A stretch of DNA of 64,000 nucleotides, taken from assembly GCA_937901965.1 (NCBI GenBank), contig CALGSW010000002.1, positions 124,001 through 188,000 on the forward strand, given 5' to 3'. Position numbers and translations under genes: made by a program. The notes under the pieces were generated by a model, which saw only the letters and a program-made list of their open reading frames with translations, was not told the DNA's origin and did no database searches. This DNA is from an uncultured Bacteroidota bacterium (lineage in GTDB: Bacteria; Bacteroidota; Bacteroidia; Bacteroidales; UBA932). Shown here one piece after another: positions 51,824 to 60,594 of this stretch. The first letter of the stretch is position 1. Every line of letters starts with the position of its first letter.

Positions 51824-53122
51824 CTAAAGTTTAATGAATTCTACCCTTCTGTTTTTAGCCTTATTCTCCGGTTTGTCATTTGAGGCAACAGGCTGCTGCT
51901 CACCCATGCCATCGGTCTGAACTCTGTCAGTTGCTATCCCAAACTCCTTCTCAAGGAACCTCTTAACAGCAGCCGCTCTTCTCTTTGAAAGATCCAGATT
52001 AAGAGCATCATCCCCATCACTGTCTGTATGACCCACAACCTTAATTTTTACATCCGGATTCTCCTGAAGGACTGCTGCAATCTCTTTAACCGAGCCATAA
52101 GATTCCGGCTTAACCACATCCTTTCCGGAGTCAAAGTAGATACCATAAGAGACAATCTTACCCTCTGTAAGAAGTTTACTTCTGGTATCAGGAGATGCAG
52201 TAGTGATTTTTATATTACTTATGAATGGGTGACTGTTTCTGTCCCATCCGGAGAATCGGATTCTGTTGAATTTTGTATTAGAATAAATGTTTGTAGGAGC
52301 ATCAAGTACCTTAGCGCCTGAGTGATAAATACGCACGCGCCTGTTTTGAATCCAGATAATTACATGGTTGCTCTCCTCCAGTACCACCGGATTTTTACTT
52401 GCTTTCGCTCTCAGCCAGTCGCTGCTCTCTTTGTATCCTAGTGTCTCCCACTCATTACTGCCGAGCATTAGGTGGATTCCGGCAACACCTGGATAGAGGT
52501 CATCATCGGCAACTTCAGTGTTGTCAGATTGATTCTCGTAAATAGTAAAAACAATCCCATCATATGAATACTCCTTGTCAGGAATTATATCAAACTCAAT
52601 TATAAAGTTTGAAGGGAAATCAATCTTCCTCATATAGCAGTAAACAGCATCTTCACCATTCAGATGCAGCCATTTACCTGATGCTACGCTCACACTCTTT
52701 ACCTCGCCGCTTCCATTTGATGTCCACAGTGCCGGAAAATCACCTATCGCATCCTGAGAAAAGTCCTCAAAATAGAGAATCTTGTCTCCGGGGACAAAGT
52801 CATACTGAGTAAATGATTCAAGAGATTTTTTCTGCTGAGGAGCATTTGTCTGATTACTACTCTTCTTAGCGACGGGTTTTTCCAATTCTGCCTCCTGACT
52901 CACCTCTTCTGCCTGTTCTCCCTCCTCTTCACCCTTTACACCCTTCTCAACACTCTCAAAACCTTTCTCCATTACCTCTTCAGTCTTCTGCTCAACTTTT
53001 TGCTCAACCTTCTCTTTCGCTTTCTCCTTTGCTTTGTTACCCAGCGTATTAAGCCAGCTTTGACCGTTTGCCCCGCTTACGGCAAACAGCATAATTCCCA
53101 GAATAATCAATATTTTTTTCAT
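51824..53122 (-). CDS. OmpA C-terminal-domain protein with lectin-like middle domain
   Basis: A 432-residue envelope protein. After a signal peptide (MKKILIILGIMLFAVSGANGQ) comes a low-complexity Lys/Glu-rich region (about 28-75). Next is a beta-sandwich that looks like a laminin-G/concanavalin fold (about 105-300, LYFEDFSQDAIGDFPALW, FIIEFDIIPDKEYSYDGIVF). The OmpA/MotB peptidoglycan-binding domain follows (about 320-432, GIYFDSGKDVVKPES, VKVVGHTDSDGDDALNLDLSKRRA). It heads the three-gene operon and would anchor the others to peptidoglycan. Confidence 0.88.
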   Translation of the reverse strand: MKKILIILGIMLFAVSGANGQSWLNTLGNKAKEKAKEKVEQKVEQKTEEVMEKGFESVEKGVKGEEEGEQAEEVSQEAELEKPVAKKSSNQTNAPQQKKSLESFTQYDFVPGDKILYFEDFSQDAIGDFPALWTSNGSGEVKSVSVASGKWLHLNGEDAVYCYMRKIDFPSNFIIEFDIIPDKEYSYDGIVFTIYENQSDNTEVADDDLYPGVAGIHLMLGSNEWETLGYKESSDWLRAKASKNPVVLEESNHVIIWIQNRRVRIYHSGAKVLDAPTNIYSNTKFNRIRFSGWDRNSHPFISNIKITTASPDTRSKLLTEGKIVSYGIYFDSGKDVVKPESYGSVKEIAAVLQENPDVKIKVVGHTDSDGDDALNLDLSKRRAAAVKRFLEKEFGIATDRVQTDGMGEQQPVASNDKPENKAKNRRVEFIKL

Positions 53123-53208
53123 AGCAGTGCATTTTTGTTAAAGTTATAATACACTAAATGAAAAAAATTGTAAAAAAACGACAAGATAGGTGGCTAAATT
53201 GAAAACAA

Positions 53209-54240
53209 TCAGAATAATGAGGGGTGAGAAGAGTACCATTCATACAACCTCTCTATACCTGACTCAAGCGGAGTTGATGGCTTATAACCAAACCGGCTCT
53301 CAAGTAAGGTAGTGTCTGCATATGTTTTATAGACATCGCCGGCCTGCATCTCTGTAAATTCCTTTGCTATTTTACGGCCTGTGACCCTTTCAATAGCCGA
53401 GATGAAGTCAAGCAGAGCGACAGGGGTGCTGTTGCCAATATTAAACACTCTATGTCCCGCTCCTGATGAATTTGCAGATCTTTCAGGCGGAGTTCCCTCT
53501 GCAACTGCAGTAACACCGGTTATAATGTCATCTATATATGTAAAATCTCTGTACAGATCTCCATTATTAAATACCCTGATACTTTTTCCCTCCATTGCAG
53601 CCTTCATAAAGAGCATGGGAGCCATATCCGGTCTGCCCCAGGGACCGTAAACGGTGAAAAACCTCAGCCCGGTAGCAGGAATTCCGTAAAGAGATGAATA
53701 TGAGTGGGCCATAAGCTCGTTACTCTTTTTTGTTGCAGCATACAGACTGACGGGAGAGTCGGTTACGTCACTTTCGTGGAAGGGAACCTCTTCATTCATA
53801 CCGTATACACTGCTTGAACTAGCATACACAAGATGTTTCACGGGGTATCTTCTGCAGGCCTCAAGTATACTTAAGAACCCTTCAATATTCGATTTTATAT
53901 ATGAAAATGGATTCTCCAGAGAGTAGCGTACCCCTGCCTGAGCTGCAAAATTGCATACTATGTCAAAGTTCTCCTCACTAAAAAGTTTTTCCACAGACTC
54001 TTTGTCCGAGAGCTCCATCTTTATGAACCTCAGTAAAGGATACTGAGAACTGGTTACCATCCTTCCACTCTCAAGCTGATGATCACTAAAACCGCACTCT
54101 GCAGCACGGGCATATTTAAGCCTGATATCGTAATAGTGGTTAAGATTATCAAGACCCACAACCTCATGGCCGGAGGAGACAAACTTCAGGGCTGTATGGA
54201 ACCCAATAAATCCGGCCGAGCCTGTTACCAGTATTTTCAT
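53209..54240 (-). CDS. UDP-glucuronate 4-epimerase-like NAD-dependent epimerase
   Basis: A 343-residue short-chain dehydrogenase-fold epimerase. It has the NAD motif GSAGFIGFHTA, GLDNLNHYYD (typical of UDP-glucuronate and UDP-GlcNAc-uronate epimerases), the SSSSVYG strand, catalytic YAATKKSNE, and RFFTVYGPWGRPDMA. The best guess is UDP-GlcA to UDP-GalA. It lies 12 nt after the ArnT-like gene, so its product probably feeds that pathway. Confidence 0.87.
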   Translation of the reverse strand: MKILVTGSAGFIGFHTALKFVSSGHEVVGLDNLNHYYDIRLKYARAAECGFSDHQLESGRMVTSSQYPLLRFIKMELSDKESVEKLFSEENFDIVCNFAAQAGVRYSLENPFSYIKSNIEGFLSILEACRRYPVKHLVYASSSSVYGMNEEVPFHESDVTDSPVSLYAATKKSNELMAHSYSSLYGIPATGLRFFTVYGPWGRPDMAPMLFMKAAMEGKSIRVFNNGDLYRDFTYIDDIITGVTAVAEGTPPERSANSSGAGHRVFNIGNSTPVALLDFISAIERVTGRKIAKEFTEMQAGDVYKTYADTTLLESRFGYKPSTPLESGIERLYEWYSSHPSLF

Positions 54241-54252
54241 TGTGAAAAATTT

Positions 54253-55839
54253 CTACAAAGTTACACAAAAGAAGTATCCAACTGCTCTCCTCTCTCTCCC
54301 TTCAATCAATGAGGCTAACTCCGGATTCTTTTCAACTGAACTCTGTTTTACAATAAGAACTCCTCTCCGGTCACCCTCCAGAATACCCTTTATCTCATCA
54401 ACAGATATGTTTTTTGGGACACTGCCAAGATAAACATCTGCATTATCTGCCCTTGGGATGTCAAACACAAAATAGTCAGAAGCACCTGTATCTGCAGCCA
54501 TCTCCTTTGCAACTTCCGATATTCCGGCCATGCCGATATTTGGGTTGTAGTGAGGTACATAGAAAGATATTGTAAAGATTGCCAGGAGCATACCTGCCCC
54601 TACAGAAATAATGCTCCTATGTAAAGAGTTCTCACTTCTCCATCTCTTACCGGTAAGGAACCACAGAGCAAATCCGCCTGCTAAGGATAGTACAGCCGAT
54701 GCTGCCAATATCCAGACCGATTCAAATACAGGAAAAAGCTCAAGTAATCCTGCCGCAACTGCACCGGGAAGAGCAATAAAAAGTATAACAGCAGGTATAA
54801 ACATTGTTGCTCTGGCAATATTACTCCCGGAGAAACGATTTAACCATAAAACTGTAATTCCCACGAAAAACGGGAAAGCAGGCAGCATATAAATCTGAAT
54901 TTTAGAGCTTACAAGTGACATCATAACAAATGTACCCAGGGATGCTACCAGAAATATCCTCTCCAGATCTGTCTTTGCAATTCGTTTAACAAGCCCGGAA
55001 GCTAAGAGACCTACAATCAGGAAAACCCACGGTGCAAGAGAGTACCATATTGCAATCAGATAGTACCAAACAGGCTCTTTATGGTGAAATGAGTCTACAG
55101 CTCTGTTTATTGTCTGGTTAAAGAGAAGATTGTTTAAATACTCATTTCCACCCTCGGCATAAGCACTTCCAAACCATACTGCACATAAGGCAATCAGGAT
55201 TCCGATAGTCCTTAATCCCCAGTATTTTCCTATTTGTCTCCACTCACCTTTGAGAATAAGAAATACAATTGTTGTCATCAGCGGAACCATAATACCTACA
55301 GGTCCCTTTGAGAAAATTGCCAGGAAAACGTAAACGGGAAACAACCACTTATCACGTCTCTTCTCCTCTCCGGAATACATTCTGTAAAATGTAAACAGAG
55401 AAAGAGTTATAAACATACACATAAGCATGTCCATCCTCAGGACCACAGCAGATCCCATAAAGAAGACGGATGTAAGCAGCATAAGCTCTCCGGACACTCT
55501 GCTGACAACAGGTGCCAAAGTACTGCTCCATCTGTTCATAATCCAAATCACAACAAGTGCCGGAATATAGGAGAACAGGGCAAGGAAAAACATACTGTGT
55601 GTCCCAAACAGAAGTTTACCTGCCATTACTATCCACAGGTACAAAGGCGGCTTGTCGGCATAAAAGACTCCGTGATTTGTAAATGTGAAGACATTTCCGT
55701 TTCTGATGGCCTCATCGGCTATGCTCAGATACCTGAGTTCATTGTTTCTGGTAAAGTCCCTTGTAAGAAACATTGGCACCAGAGCGAGGAAGTAAAGGAT
55801 ATATCTGTATTTATAGATCCATCTGCCCAGCTGTTCCAT
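54253..55839 (-). CDS. ArnT-like polyprenyl-phosphate sugar transferase (GT83/PMT type)
   Basis: A 528-residue inner-membrane GT-C enzyme with about 12 membrane segments. The first periplasmic loop holds NNELRYLSIADEAIRNGN and the YADKPPLYLW motif shared by ArnT enzymes, which move a sugar from undecaprenyl phosphate to lipid A. The C-terminal part (about 435-528) is soluble. Four genes in a row (GT2, LAB_N, this, epimerase) make a complete route from UDP-sugar to periplasmic transfer. The sugar could be galacturonic acid if the epimerase call holds. Confidence 0.87.
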   Translation of the reverse strand: MEQLGRWIYKYRYILYFLALVPMFLTRDFTRNNELRYLSIADEAIRNGNVFTFTNHGVFYADKPPLYLWIVMAGKLLFGTHSMFFLALFSYIPALVVIWIMNRWSSTLAPVVSRVSGELMLLTSVFFMGSAVVLRMDMLMCMFITLSLFTFYRMYSGEEKRRDKWLFPVYVFLAIFSKGPVGIMVPLMTTIVFLILKGEWRQIGKYWGLRTIGILIALCAVWFGSAYAEGGNEYLNNLLFNQTINRAVDSFHHKEPVWYYLIAIWYSLAPWVFLIVGLLASGLVKRIAKTDLERIFLVASLGTFVMMSLVSSKIQIYMLPAFPFFVGITVLWLNRFSGSNIARATMFIPAVILFIALPGAVAAGLLELFPVFESVWILAASAVLSLAGGFALWFLTGKRWRSENSLHRSIISVGAGMLLAIFTISFYVPHYNPNIGMAGISEVAKEMAADTGASDYFVFDIPRADNADVYLGSVPKNISVDEIKGILEGDRRGVLIVKQSSVEKNPELASLIEGRERRAVGYFFCVTL

Positions 55840-56446
55840 ATTGTTTTTTGTGTAATGAGATATTTCTTAAGTATGTAACAATACCGGGAACCTGTCCCAG
55901 AAGAAGGATGGGATCCCTTCTGATTATCCCGTATGCAATAATTACCGCCGATCCGGATACGCTTATAATCCAGAAACCCAGCGGGAGCAGAGACTCCTTT
56001 CTTTTATATGAGTAAATAAGCTGATAAACAAACCTTAGGGTAAAGATAAGTTGTCCTGCCGAGCCAAAAATAAGCAGCCACATGGGCACGCTGTCATTCT
56101 GAAGGAAGGTGGTGACAAAAGACGCAGCATCTCCGGATGCAAGCACAATGGCTGCCGGAGGTGTGCCCGCCAGCAGAACCCTTAGCTCAATTGGGATTTT
56201 TCTCCACAGTCCCTTGGCATCAAGATTCCAGATGTATATATAGTAAGAGATGACCTGCCCCAGAATAATTGCAAAATCCTCTCTCATCCACCCGTAAATA
56301 AAGAACAACCAGGATGCAACCATACTCAAAATCCAGTAGATAGATGGAGAGAGGCTTTTTCTCGCCCTCTCAGACATTACCCACTGAAGGAGCGTTCTAG
56401 CTCCAAAAAATATTTGAGCTGTAAGACCTATTGCGTATAATAACAT
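55811..56446 (-). CDS. Membrane protein with two LAB_N domains
   Basis: A 211-residue inner-membrane protein with about six helices. It is made of two copies (about 1-75 and 125-195) of the small domain found at the N-terminus of some lipid-A-disaccharide synthases: compare AQIFFGARTLLQWVMSERARKSLSP with GQLIFTLRFVYQLIYSYKR. The first copy has the SP..W.LS motif and the second the corresponding LP..FW..S. In this setting it could flip or help transfer polyprenyl-linked sugar, but this is inference. It overlaps the ArnT-like gene by 29 bp and the GT2 gene by one base (TGATG). Confidence 0.85.
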   Translation of the reverse strand: MLLYAIGLTAQIFFGARTLLQWVMSERARKSLSPSIYWILSMVASWLFFIYGWMREDFAIILGQVISYYIYIWNLDAKGLWRKIPIELRVLLAGTPPAAIVLASGDAASFVTTFLQNDSVPMWLLIFGSAGQLIFTLRFVYQLIYSYKRKESLLPLGFWIISVSGSAVIIAYGIIRRDPILLLGQVPGIVTYLRNISLHKKQYGTAGQMDL

Positions 56447-57180
56447 CAGCCTAGGTTATTGTCAGATACAGAGTAGTTTATATATCTTTTTTTCATCCAT
56501 CTGTATGCAAATGTATCCATAAATGGTCCCACAAGTCTGTTGAAAAGGTGAAACTTGGAAACCCCTGCAACCCTTGGATGGTGCTCTACAGGTACCTGCT
56601 TTATCTTGCCATTCTGAAGTAAAAGCAGAGCAGGAAGAAATCTGTGCATTCCGTTGAACATAGGGAATTTTTTTGCAGACGAACTTCTTATGATTTTAAG
56701 AGGGCAGCCTGTATCTTCAACCCCGTCACCGGTCATCGCTCTTCTGAAACCATTTGCAATTTTTGATGACAGAGCCTTTACAACAGTATCTTTTCTGTGT
56801 TGTCTTATTCCCATAACCATTTCGTATTCATTAACAAAAGGTATAAGGAGTTTGAAGTCTTCAGGGGCAACCTGGAGGTCTGCATCTATATATCCTGTAA
56901 ATTCAGATTCGGCATAGTCAAAACCGGCCTTAAGTGCTGCACTTAAACCAAAGTTTCTTTCAAACTTCAGATAAAAGAAATTCTCTTTTTTACTGCAAAT
57001 CTCTTTAATCAGTTCAAGGCTTTTATCTTTAGAACCATCATCAATAAAGAGGAAGCATACCGGGAAATCATTGCATGAAACAGCAAAGGATTCAAGCCTT
57101 TTTACCAGAGAGGGAATGTTTTCCTCCTCGTTCAGCACTGGTATGGTGACAGTCAGTTTGTAAGCACCGGTTTTATTCAT
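56446..57180 (-). CDS. GT2 polyprenyl-phosphate glycosyltransferase (ArnC/DPM1-like)
   Basis: A 244-residue GT-A glycosyltransferase acting at the cytoplasmic face. It has VTIPVLNEEENIPSLVKRL, FIDDGSKDKSLELI, the AALKAGFDYAESEFTGYIDADLQ region with the metal-binding DAD, and KVLNRLVGPF-type end (FHLFNRLVGPFMDTF). It lacks the two C-terminal helices of ArnC, which may be supplied by the LAB_N partner. The ATG at 57180 is used; a TTG further up is unlikely. It is the first gene of the sugar-transfer operon, divergent from proline dehydrogenase. Confidence 0.87.
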   Translation of the reverse strand: MNKTGAYKLTVTIPVLNEEENIPSLVKRLESFAVSCNDFPVCFLFIDDGSKDKSLELIKEICSKKENFFYLKFERNFGLSAALKAGFDYAESEFTGYIDADLQVAPEDFKLLIPFVNEYEMVMGIRQHRKDTVVKALSSKIANGFRRAMTGDGVEDTGCPLKIIRSSSAKKFPMFNGMHRFLPALLLLQNGKIKQVPVEHHPRVAGVSKFHLFNRLVGPFMDTFAYRWMKKRYINYSVSDNNLG

Positions 57181-57235
57181 AAATAATATTGATAAAAGTG
57201 GGTGCAAATATAGGGAGATGCATTCACAATTTTGC

Positions 57236-57243
57236 TAAATTTG
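57236..57243 (+). promoter_or_regulatory. -7 box for proline dehydrogenase
   Basis: TAAATTTG fits TAnnTTTG and lies 27 nt before the ATG at 57271. No clear -33 TTG was found at the right distance. Confidence 0.45.
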
Positions 57244-57270
57244 GTAACTTTTGACAATAAAACAAATATC

Positions 57271-58446
57271 ATGCTAGATTTCAACAACACAGAGATTGCG
57301 TTTGCATCAAAAAGCAATAACGATTTGCGCAACGCATACATATTATTTAAAGCAATGTCAAGTAATACCGTGGTAAAAGCCGGCAAGGGAATCACGCAGT
57401 TTGCCTCAGGAATAGGATTTCCCCTGGGATGGGCTGTTAGACCCACGCTTTACAGACAATTCGTTGGTGGAGAGACTCTCCATGAGGCATCAGCAACGGT
57501 TGATAAACTAATGAGCGAGAGGATTTTCTCAGTACTTGATTACTCTGCAGAGGGAGGAAAAGAGCTCTCGGATGTAGAGAGAACTTATAATGAAGTGATG
57601 CGTTCAATAGACAATGCAAAGGGAAATGATGCTATCGCATTTACTGTATTTAAACCTACAGGCCTTATAGTAGGTTCTGTTCTTGAAATTGCAACACTAA
57701 ACGGAGCAGAGCTAAATGATATTGAGAAGACAGAGCTGGAGAACTTTAAGTCACGCTTTATGGCTCTATGCAAAAGGGCAGCAGACAATGGTGTCAGAAT
57801 CCTTGTAGATGCGGAACATTACTATTGTCAGGAGCTCTTTGACAGACTCACGGAGGAGGCAATGGCCACATTTAACAAAGAGAGGGTTATAGTATTCCAT
57901 ACTCTTCAGATGTACAGGCATGACAGACTGGATTACCTTAAGAGAATTCATAAAGAGGCAAAAGAGCGCGGCTATAAACTCGGAATTAAGTTTGTACGCG
58001 GTGCATATATGGAGGAGGAGCGGGAGCGGGCTATAAGAATGGGGTATATCTCACCTATTTGTGCAAATAAACAGGAGACAGACCTCAGCTATGACAATGG
58101 ACTGAGGTATGTTGTAGAAAATATTGACGATATGGAACTGTTCAGCGGAACACATAATTATGAGAGCAACTATCTCCTGGCAGATTTAATAGTTAATAAG
58201 GGACTTGATAAGGGCGACAAAAGGATTTGGTTCTCTCAGCTGTTTGGTATGAGCGATAATATTACTTATGCCCTCTCACGTGCAGGTTATAATGTTTGCA
58301 AATATATTCCTTACGCACCTGTAAAAGAGGTTCTCCCTTATCTTTTAAGAAGAGCAGAGGAGAATACCTCAATGGCCGGCCAGACAGGCCGGGAGCTTGG
58401 ACTTATTAAAGAAGAAATGAACAGAAGAGGTATTAAACTTGTTTAG
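57271..58446 (+). CDS. Proline dehydrogenase
   Basis: A 391-residue monofunctional FAD enzyme oxidising proline to pyrroline-5-carboxylate. The beta/alpha barrel has VDAEHYYCQ, GIKFVRGAYMEEERERA (flavin and substrate binding), GTHNYESN, FSQLFGMSDNITYAL and the C-terminal YVPYAPVKE-type motif (YIPYAPVKEVLPYLLRRAEEN). All typical residues are present. The ATG at 57271 follows the promoter box. A small acetyltransferase gene follows after 17 nt. Confidence 0.93.
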   Translation: MLDFNNTEIAFASKSNNDLRNAYILFKAMSSNTVVKAGKGITQFASGIGFPLGWAVRPTLYRQFVGGETLHEASATVDKLMSERIFSVLDYSAEGGKELSDVERTYNEVMRSIDNAKGNDAIAFTVFKPTGLIVGSVLEIATLNGAELNDIEKTELENFKSRFMALCKRAADNGVRILVDAEHYYCQELFDRLTEEAMATFNKERVIVFHTLQMYRHDRLDYLKRIHKEAKERGYKLGIKFVRGAYMEEERERAIRMGYISPICANKQETDLSYDNGLRYVVENIDDMELFSGTHNYESNYLLADLIVNKGLDKGDKRIWFSQLFGMSDNITYALSRAGYNVCKYIPYAPVKEVLPYLLRRAEENTSMAGQTGRELGLIKEEMNRRGIKLV

Positions 58447-58463
58447 AAATTAAAAATTTTAAC

Positions 58464-58781
58464 ATGGGAGAGAACATAACTCATAACAGAGAGATATGCA
58501 GATTTGAATACACTGCACCTGAGGCAGTGGCATATATTGAGTACAAAATGGAGGGCAATGTGATGGACCTTACACACACAATTGTTCCAAAGGCACTTGA
58601 GGGAAGGGGTCTGGGCGGGTCGCTGGTAAAGCACGCCCTGGACTATGCACGTGAAAAGGGCTACAAGGTTAAACCCACATGCTGGTTTGTGGATAAATTT
58701 ATAAAGAAATTCAAGGATTATCAGGACATGGTTGTAGATATTCCGGAAGATTCACATAATGGACCGATATGCGAAATATAA
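58464..58781 (+). CDS. Small GNAT-like acetyltransferase (YjdJ type)
   Basis: A 105-residue minimal GCN5-related protein. AYIEYKMEGNVMDLTHTIV leads to the acetyl-CoA loop LEGRGLGGSLVKHALDYA, and KVKPTCWFVDKFI closes the fold. This short group (Acetyltransf_CG) lacks parts of the acceptor site and its substrate is unknown. It lies 17 nt after proline dehydrogenase and 20 nt before the DUF438 gene. Confidence 0.88.
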   Translation: MGENITHNREICRFEYTAPEAVAYIEYKMEGNVMDLTHTIVPKALEGRGLGGSLVKHALDYAREKGYKVKPTCWFVDKFIKKFKDYQDMVVDIPEDSHNGPICEI

Positions 58782-58801
58782 CAAACACATAAAATAAAGA
58801 T

Positions 58802-60076
58802 ATGAGCGAATACATAAACAACTCAAGCCAGAGAAAAGAGTTGCTGAAACATATGCTTTTGGAGCTTCATAAAGGCGAAGCGCCGGAACAGGTTCAGGAG
58901 AGGGTAAAATCACTGCTAAAGCAAATTCCTTACAATGAAGTTGTTGAGGTGGAGCAGCAACTGATTGCAGAGGGCCTCCCTGAGCAGGAGATTCTTAAGT
59001 TCTGCGACCTTCACAGTGCCGTTCTTGAGGGTTCTCTTACAGGTCATGATGCTAAGGTTCCTGAGGGGCATCCTGTTGATACGTTTAAAAAGGAGAACAG
59101 AGAGATAGCAAAAGTTATTGAGAAGATAAGAACCCTGCTCGTCAGACTTGAGATCCTCAAAGGGATGCCTGATGATAAAGATTTTATCAATTCACTCATA
59201 ATTGATATGAAAAGAGAGTTTAACATGCTCTCGGATGTAGATAAACACTATAAAAGAAAAGAGTATCTGCTATTTCCGTTTCTTGAAAAGGCAGGCATAA
59301 CAGGACCTCCCAAAGTTATGTGGGGCAAACATGATGAAATCAGAGAGGTTCTCAAAGCTGTACATGATTCACTTGTACCGGGAGCTGAGATAAGCGGCAG
59401 TGATCTTTACTCTCTGGGAGATCTTCTGATAAGGCCGGCCATTGAGCAAACTGAAAGTATGATAATGAAAGAGGAGGAGATTCTTCTTCCAATGTGCCTT
59501 GAGACACTTAAACAGGAGGATTGGGTACAGGTATACAATGAAACAGGAATTTACGGCTACTGTATTTATGATCCTAAAACTGAATGGAGACATGAAGCCT
59601 CAGAAGGTGCTGCAAAAACACCGGGAAATGAGACTGCAAAAGTGGAGTACACCTCAGGAGGGCCTGTGAGACTCTCCTCAGGGAGTTTTGACATGAAAGA
59701 GCTGGAGGCTCTGTTTGTTACTCTCCCAATTGATATAACCTATGTTGATGCAAACGATAAGGTGAAATTCTTTTCTCACAGCCCAAACAGGGTGTTTGAG
59801 AGAAACAGATCAATAATAGGAAGGGATGTAAGGTTATGCCACCCTCCCGGCAGTGTCCATATTGTAGAGCAGATTCTTACTGATTTCAAAAGTGGGAAGG
59901 AGCATCAGGCAAAGTTCTGGATGAGTAATTTTATGGGAAGATTTATATACATAGAGTATACAGCTCTAAGAGGAAAGGATGGAGAGTATCTGGGTGTCAT
60001 TGAGGTGACTCAGGATATCTCTGAATTCAGGAAACTTGAGGGAGACCAGAGGTTATTGTCATACACTAAAAAATGA
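58802..60076 (+). CDS. DUF438 - hemerythrin-like - PAS protein
   Basis: A 424-residue cytoplasmic protein. The N-terminal DUF438 domain (about 8-75, NSSQRKELLKHMLLELHKGE) is followed by a hemerythrin-like helical bundle (about 90-250, with DKHYKRKEYLLFPFLE, WGKHDEIREVL and KEEEILLPMCLE as likely di-iron ligands). A PAS domain ends it (about 300-415, FVTLPIDITYVDANDKVKFFSH, VIEVTQDISEFRKLEG). Such proteins are common in anaerobes and likely sense oxygen, nitric oxide or redox state. ATGA overlap links it to the next gene. Confidence 0.88.
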   Translation: MSEYINNSSQRKELLKHMLLELHKGEAPEQVQERVKSLLKQIPYNEVVEVEQQLIAEGLPEQEILKFCDLHSAVLEGSLTGHDAKVPEGHPVDTFKKENREIAKVIEKIRTLLVRLEILKGMPDDKDFINSLIIDMKREFNMLSDVDKHYKRKEYLLFPFLEKAGITGPPKVMWGKHDEIREVLKAVHDSLVPGAEISGSDLYSLGDLLIRPAIEQTESMIMKEEEILLPMCLETLKQEDWVQVYNETGIYGYCIYDPKTEWRHEASEGAAKTPGNETAKVEYTSGGPVRLSSGSFDMKELEALFVTLPIDITYVDANDKVKFFSHSPNRVFERNRSIIGRDVRLCHPPGSVHIVEQILTDFKSGKEHQAKFWMSNFMGRFIYIEYTALRGKDGEYLGVIEVTQDISEFRKLEGDQRLLSYTKK

Positions 60077-60594
60077 TGAAAGAGATTACACAGGAGACAA
60101 AGATTTCAGAAATTTTAAACGAGTGGCCTGAGCTCGAGCAGACACTGCTCGGGCTCTCGCCCGCTTTTGCCAGGCTGCAGAGCCCGCTGCTGCGAAAGAC
60201 TGTTGCAAGGGTAACCTCTGTTAAGCAGGCAGCTGCAATTGCCGGAATTGATGCATCGCATATGCTTACGATGTTAAGGAAGGCTGCAGGGCTGGCGCCT
60301 GTTGATTCAGGTTCGGATGTGGAAGATGCAGAATCACTTCTGTCTGTTCCACGTCCGGGCTGGTTTAGTGAAGAGCTTGTTAAGGTAAGATTTGATGCCT
60401 CTGCTGTCCTGGATGAGGGGAAGGTTCCCATGTCCAGAATACTTGAAGAGGTAAAAAGTCTGGATATGGGTGTGATATATCTTTTTACAACCCCCTTCTT
60501 CCCGGCACCTATAGTGGAAATATTGTCAAACAAGGGATACAGAGTCTGGAGCAGACTAAATGAAAAGATTATTGAAACATACGTTATAAAATAG
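60073..60594 (+). CDS. DUF1858 - DUF2249 protein
   Basis: A 173-residue cytoplasmic protein. The N-terminal DUF1858 domain (about 5-70, KISEILNEWPELEQTLLGLSPAF) is the type tied to hybrid-cluster and redox proteins, but it has no CxxC. The C-terminal DUF2249/SirA-like domain (about 95-170) has RFDASAVLDEGKVPMSRILEEV. It overlaps the DUF438 gene by 4 bp and ends directly before copA. Its role is unknown; the neighbours suggest metal or nitrosative stress handling. Confidence 0.82.
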   Translation: MMKEITQETKISEILNEWPELEQTLLGLSPAFARLQSPLLRKTVARVTSVKQAAAIAGIDASHMLTMLRKAAGLAPVDSGSDVEDAESLLSVPRPGWFSEELVKVRFDASAVLDEGKVPMSRILEEVKSLDMGVIYLFTTPFFPAPIVEILSNKGYRVWSRLNEKIIETYVIK

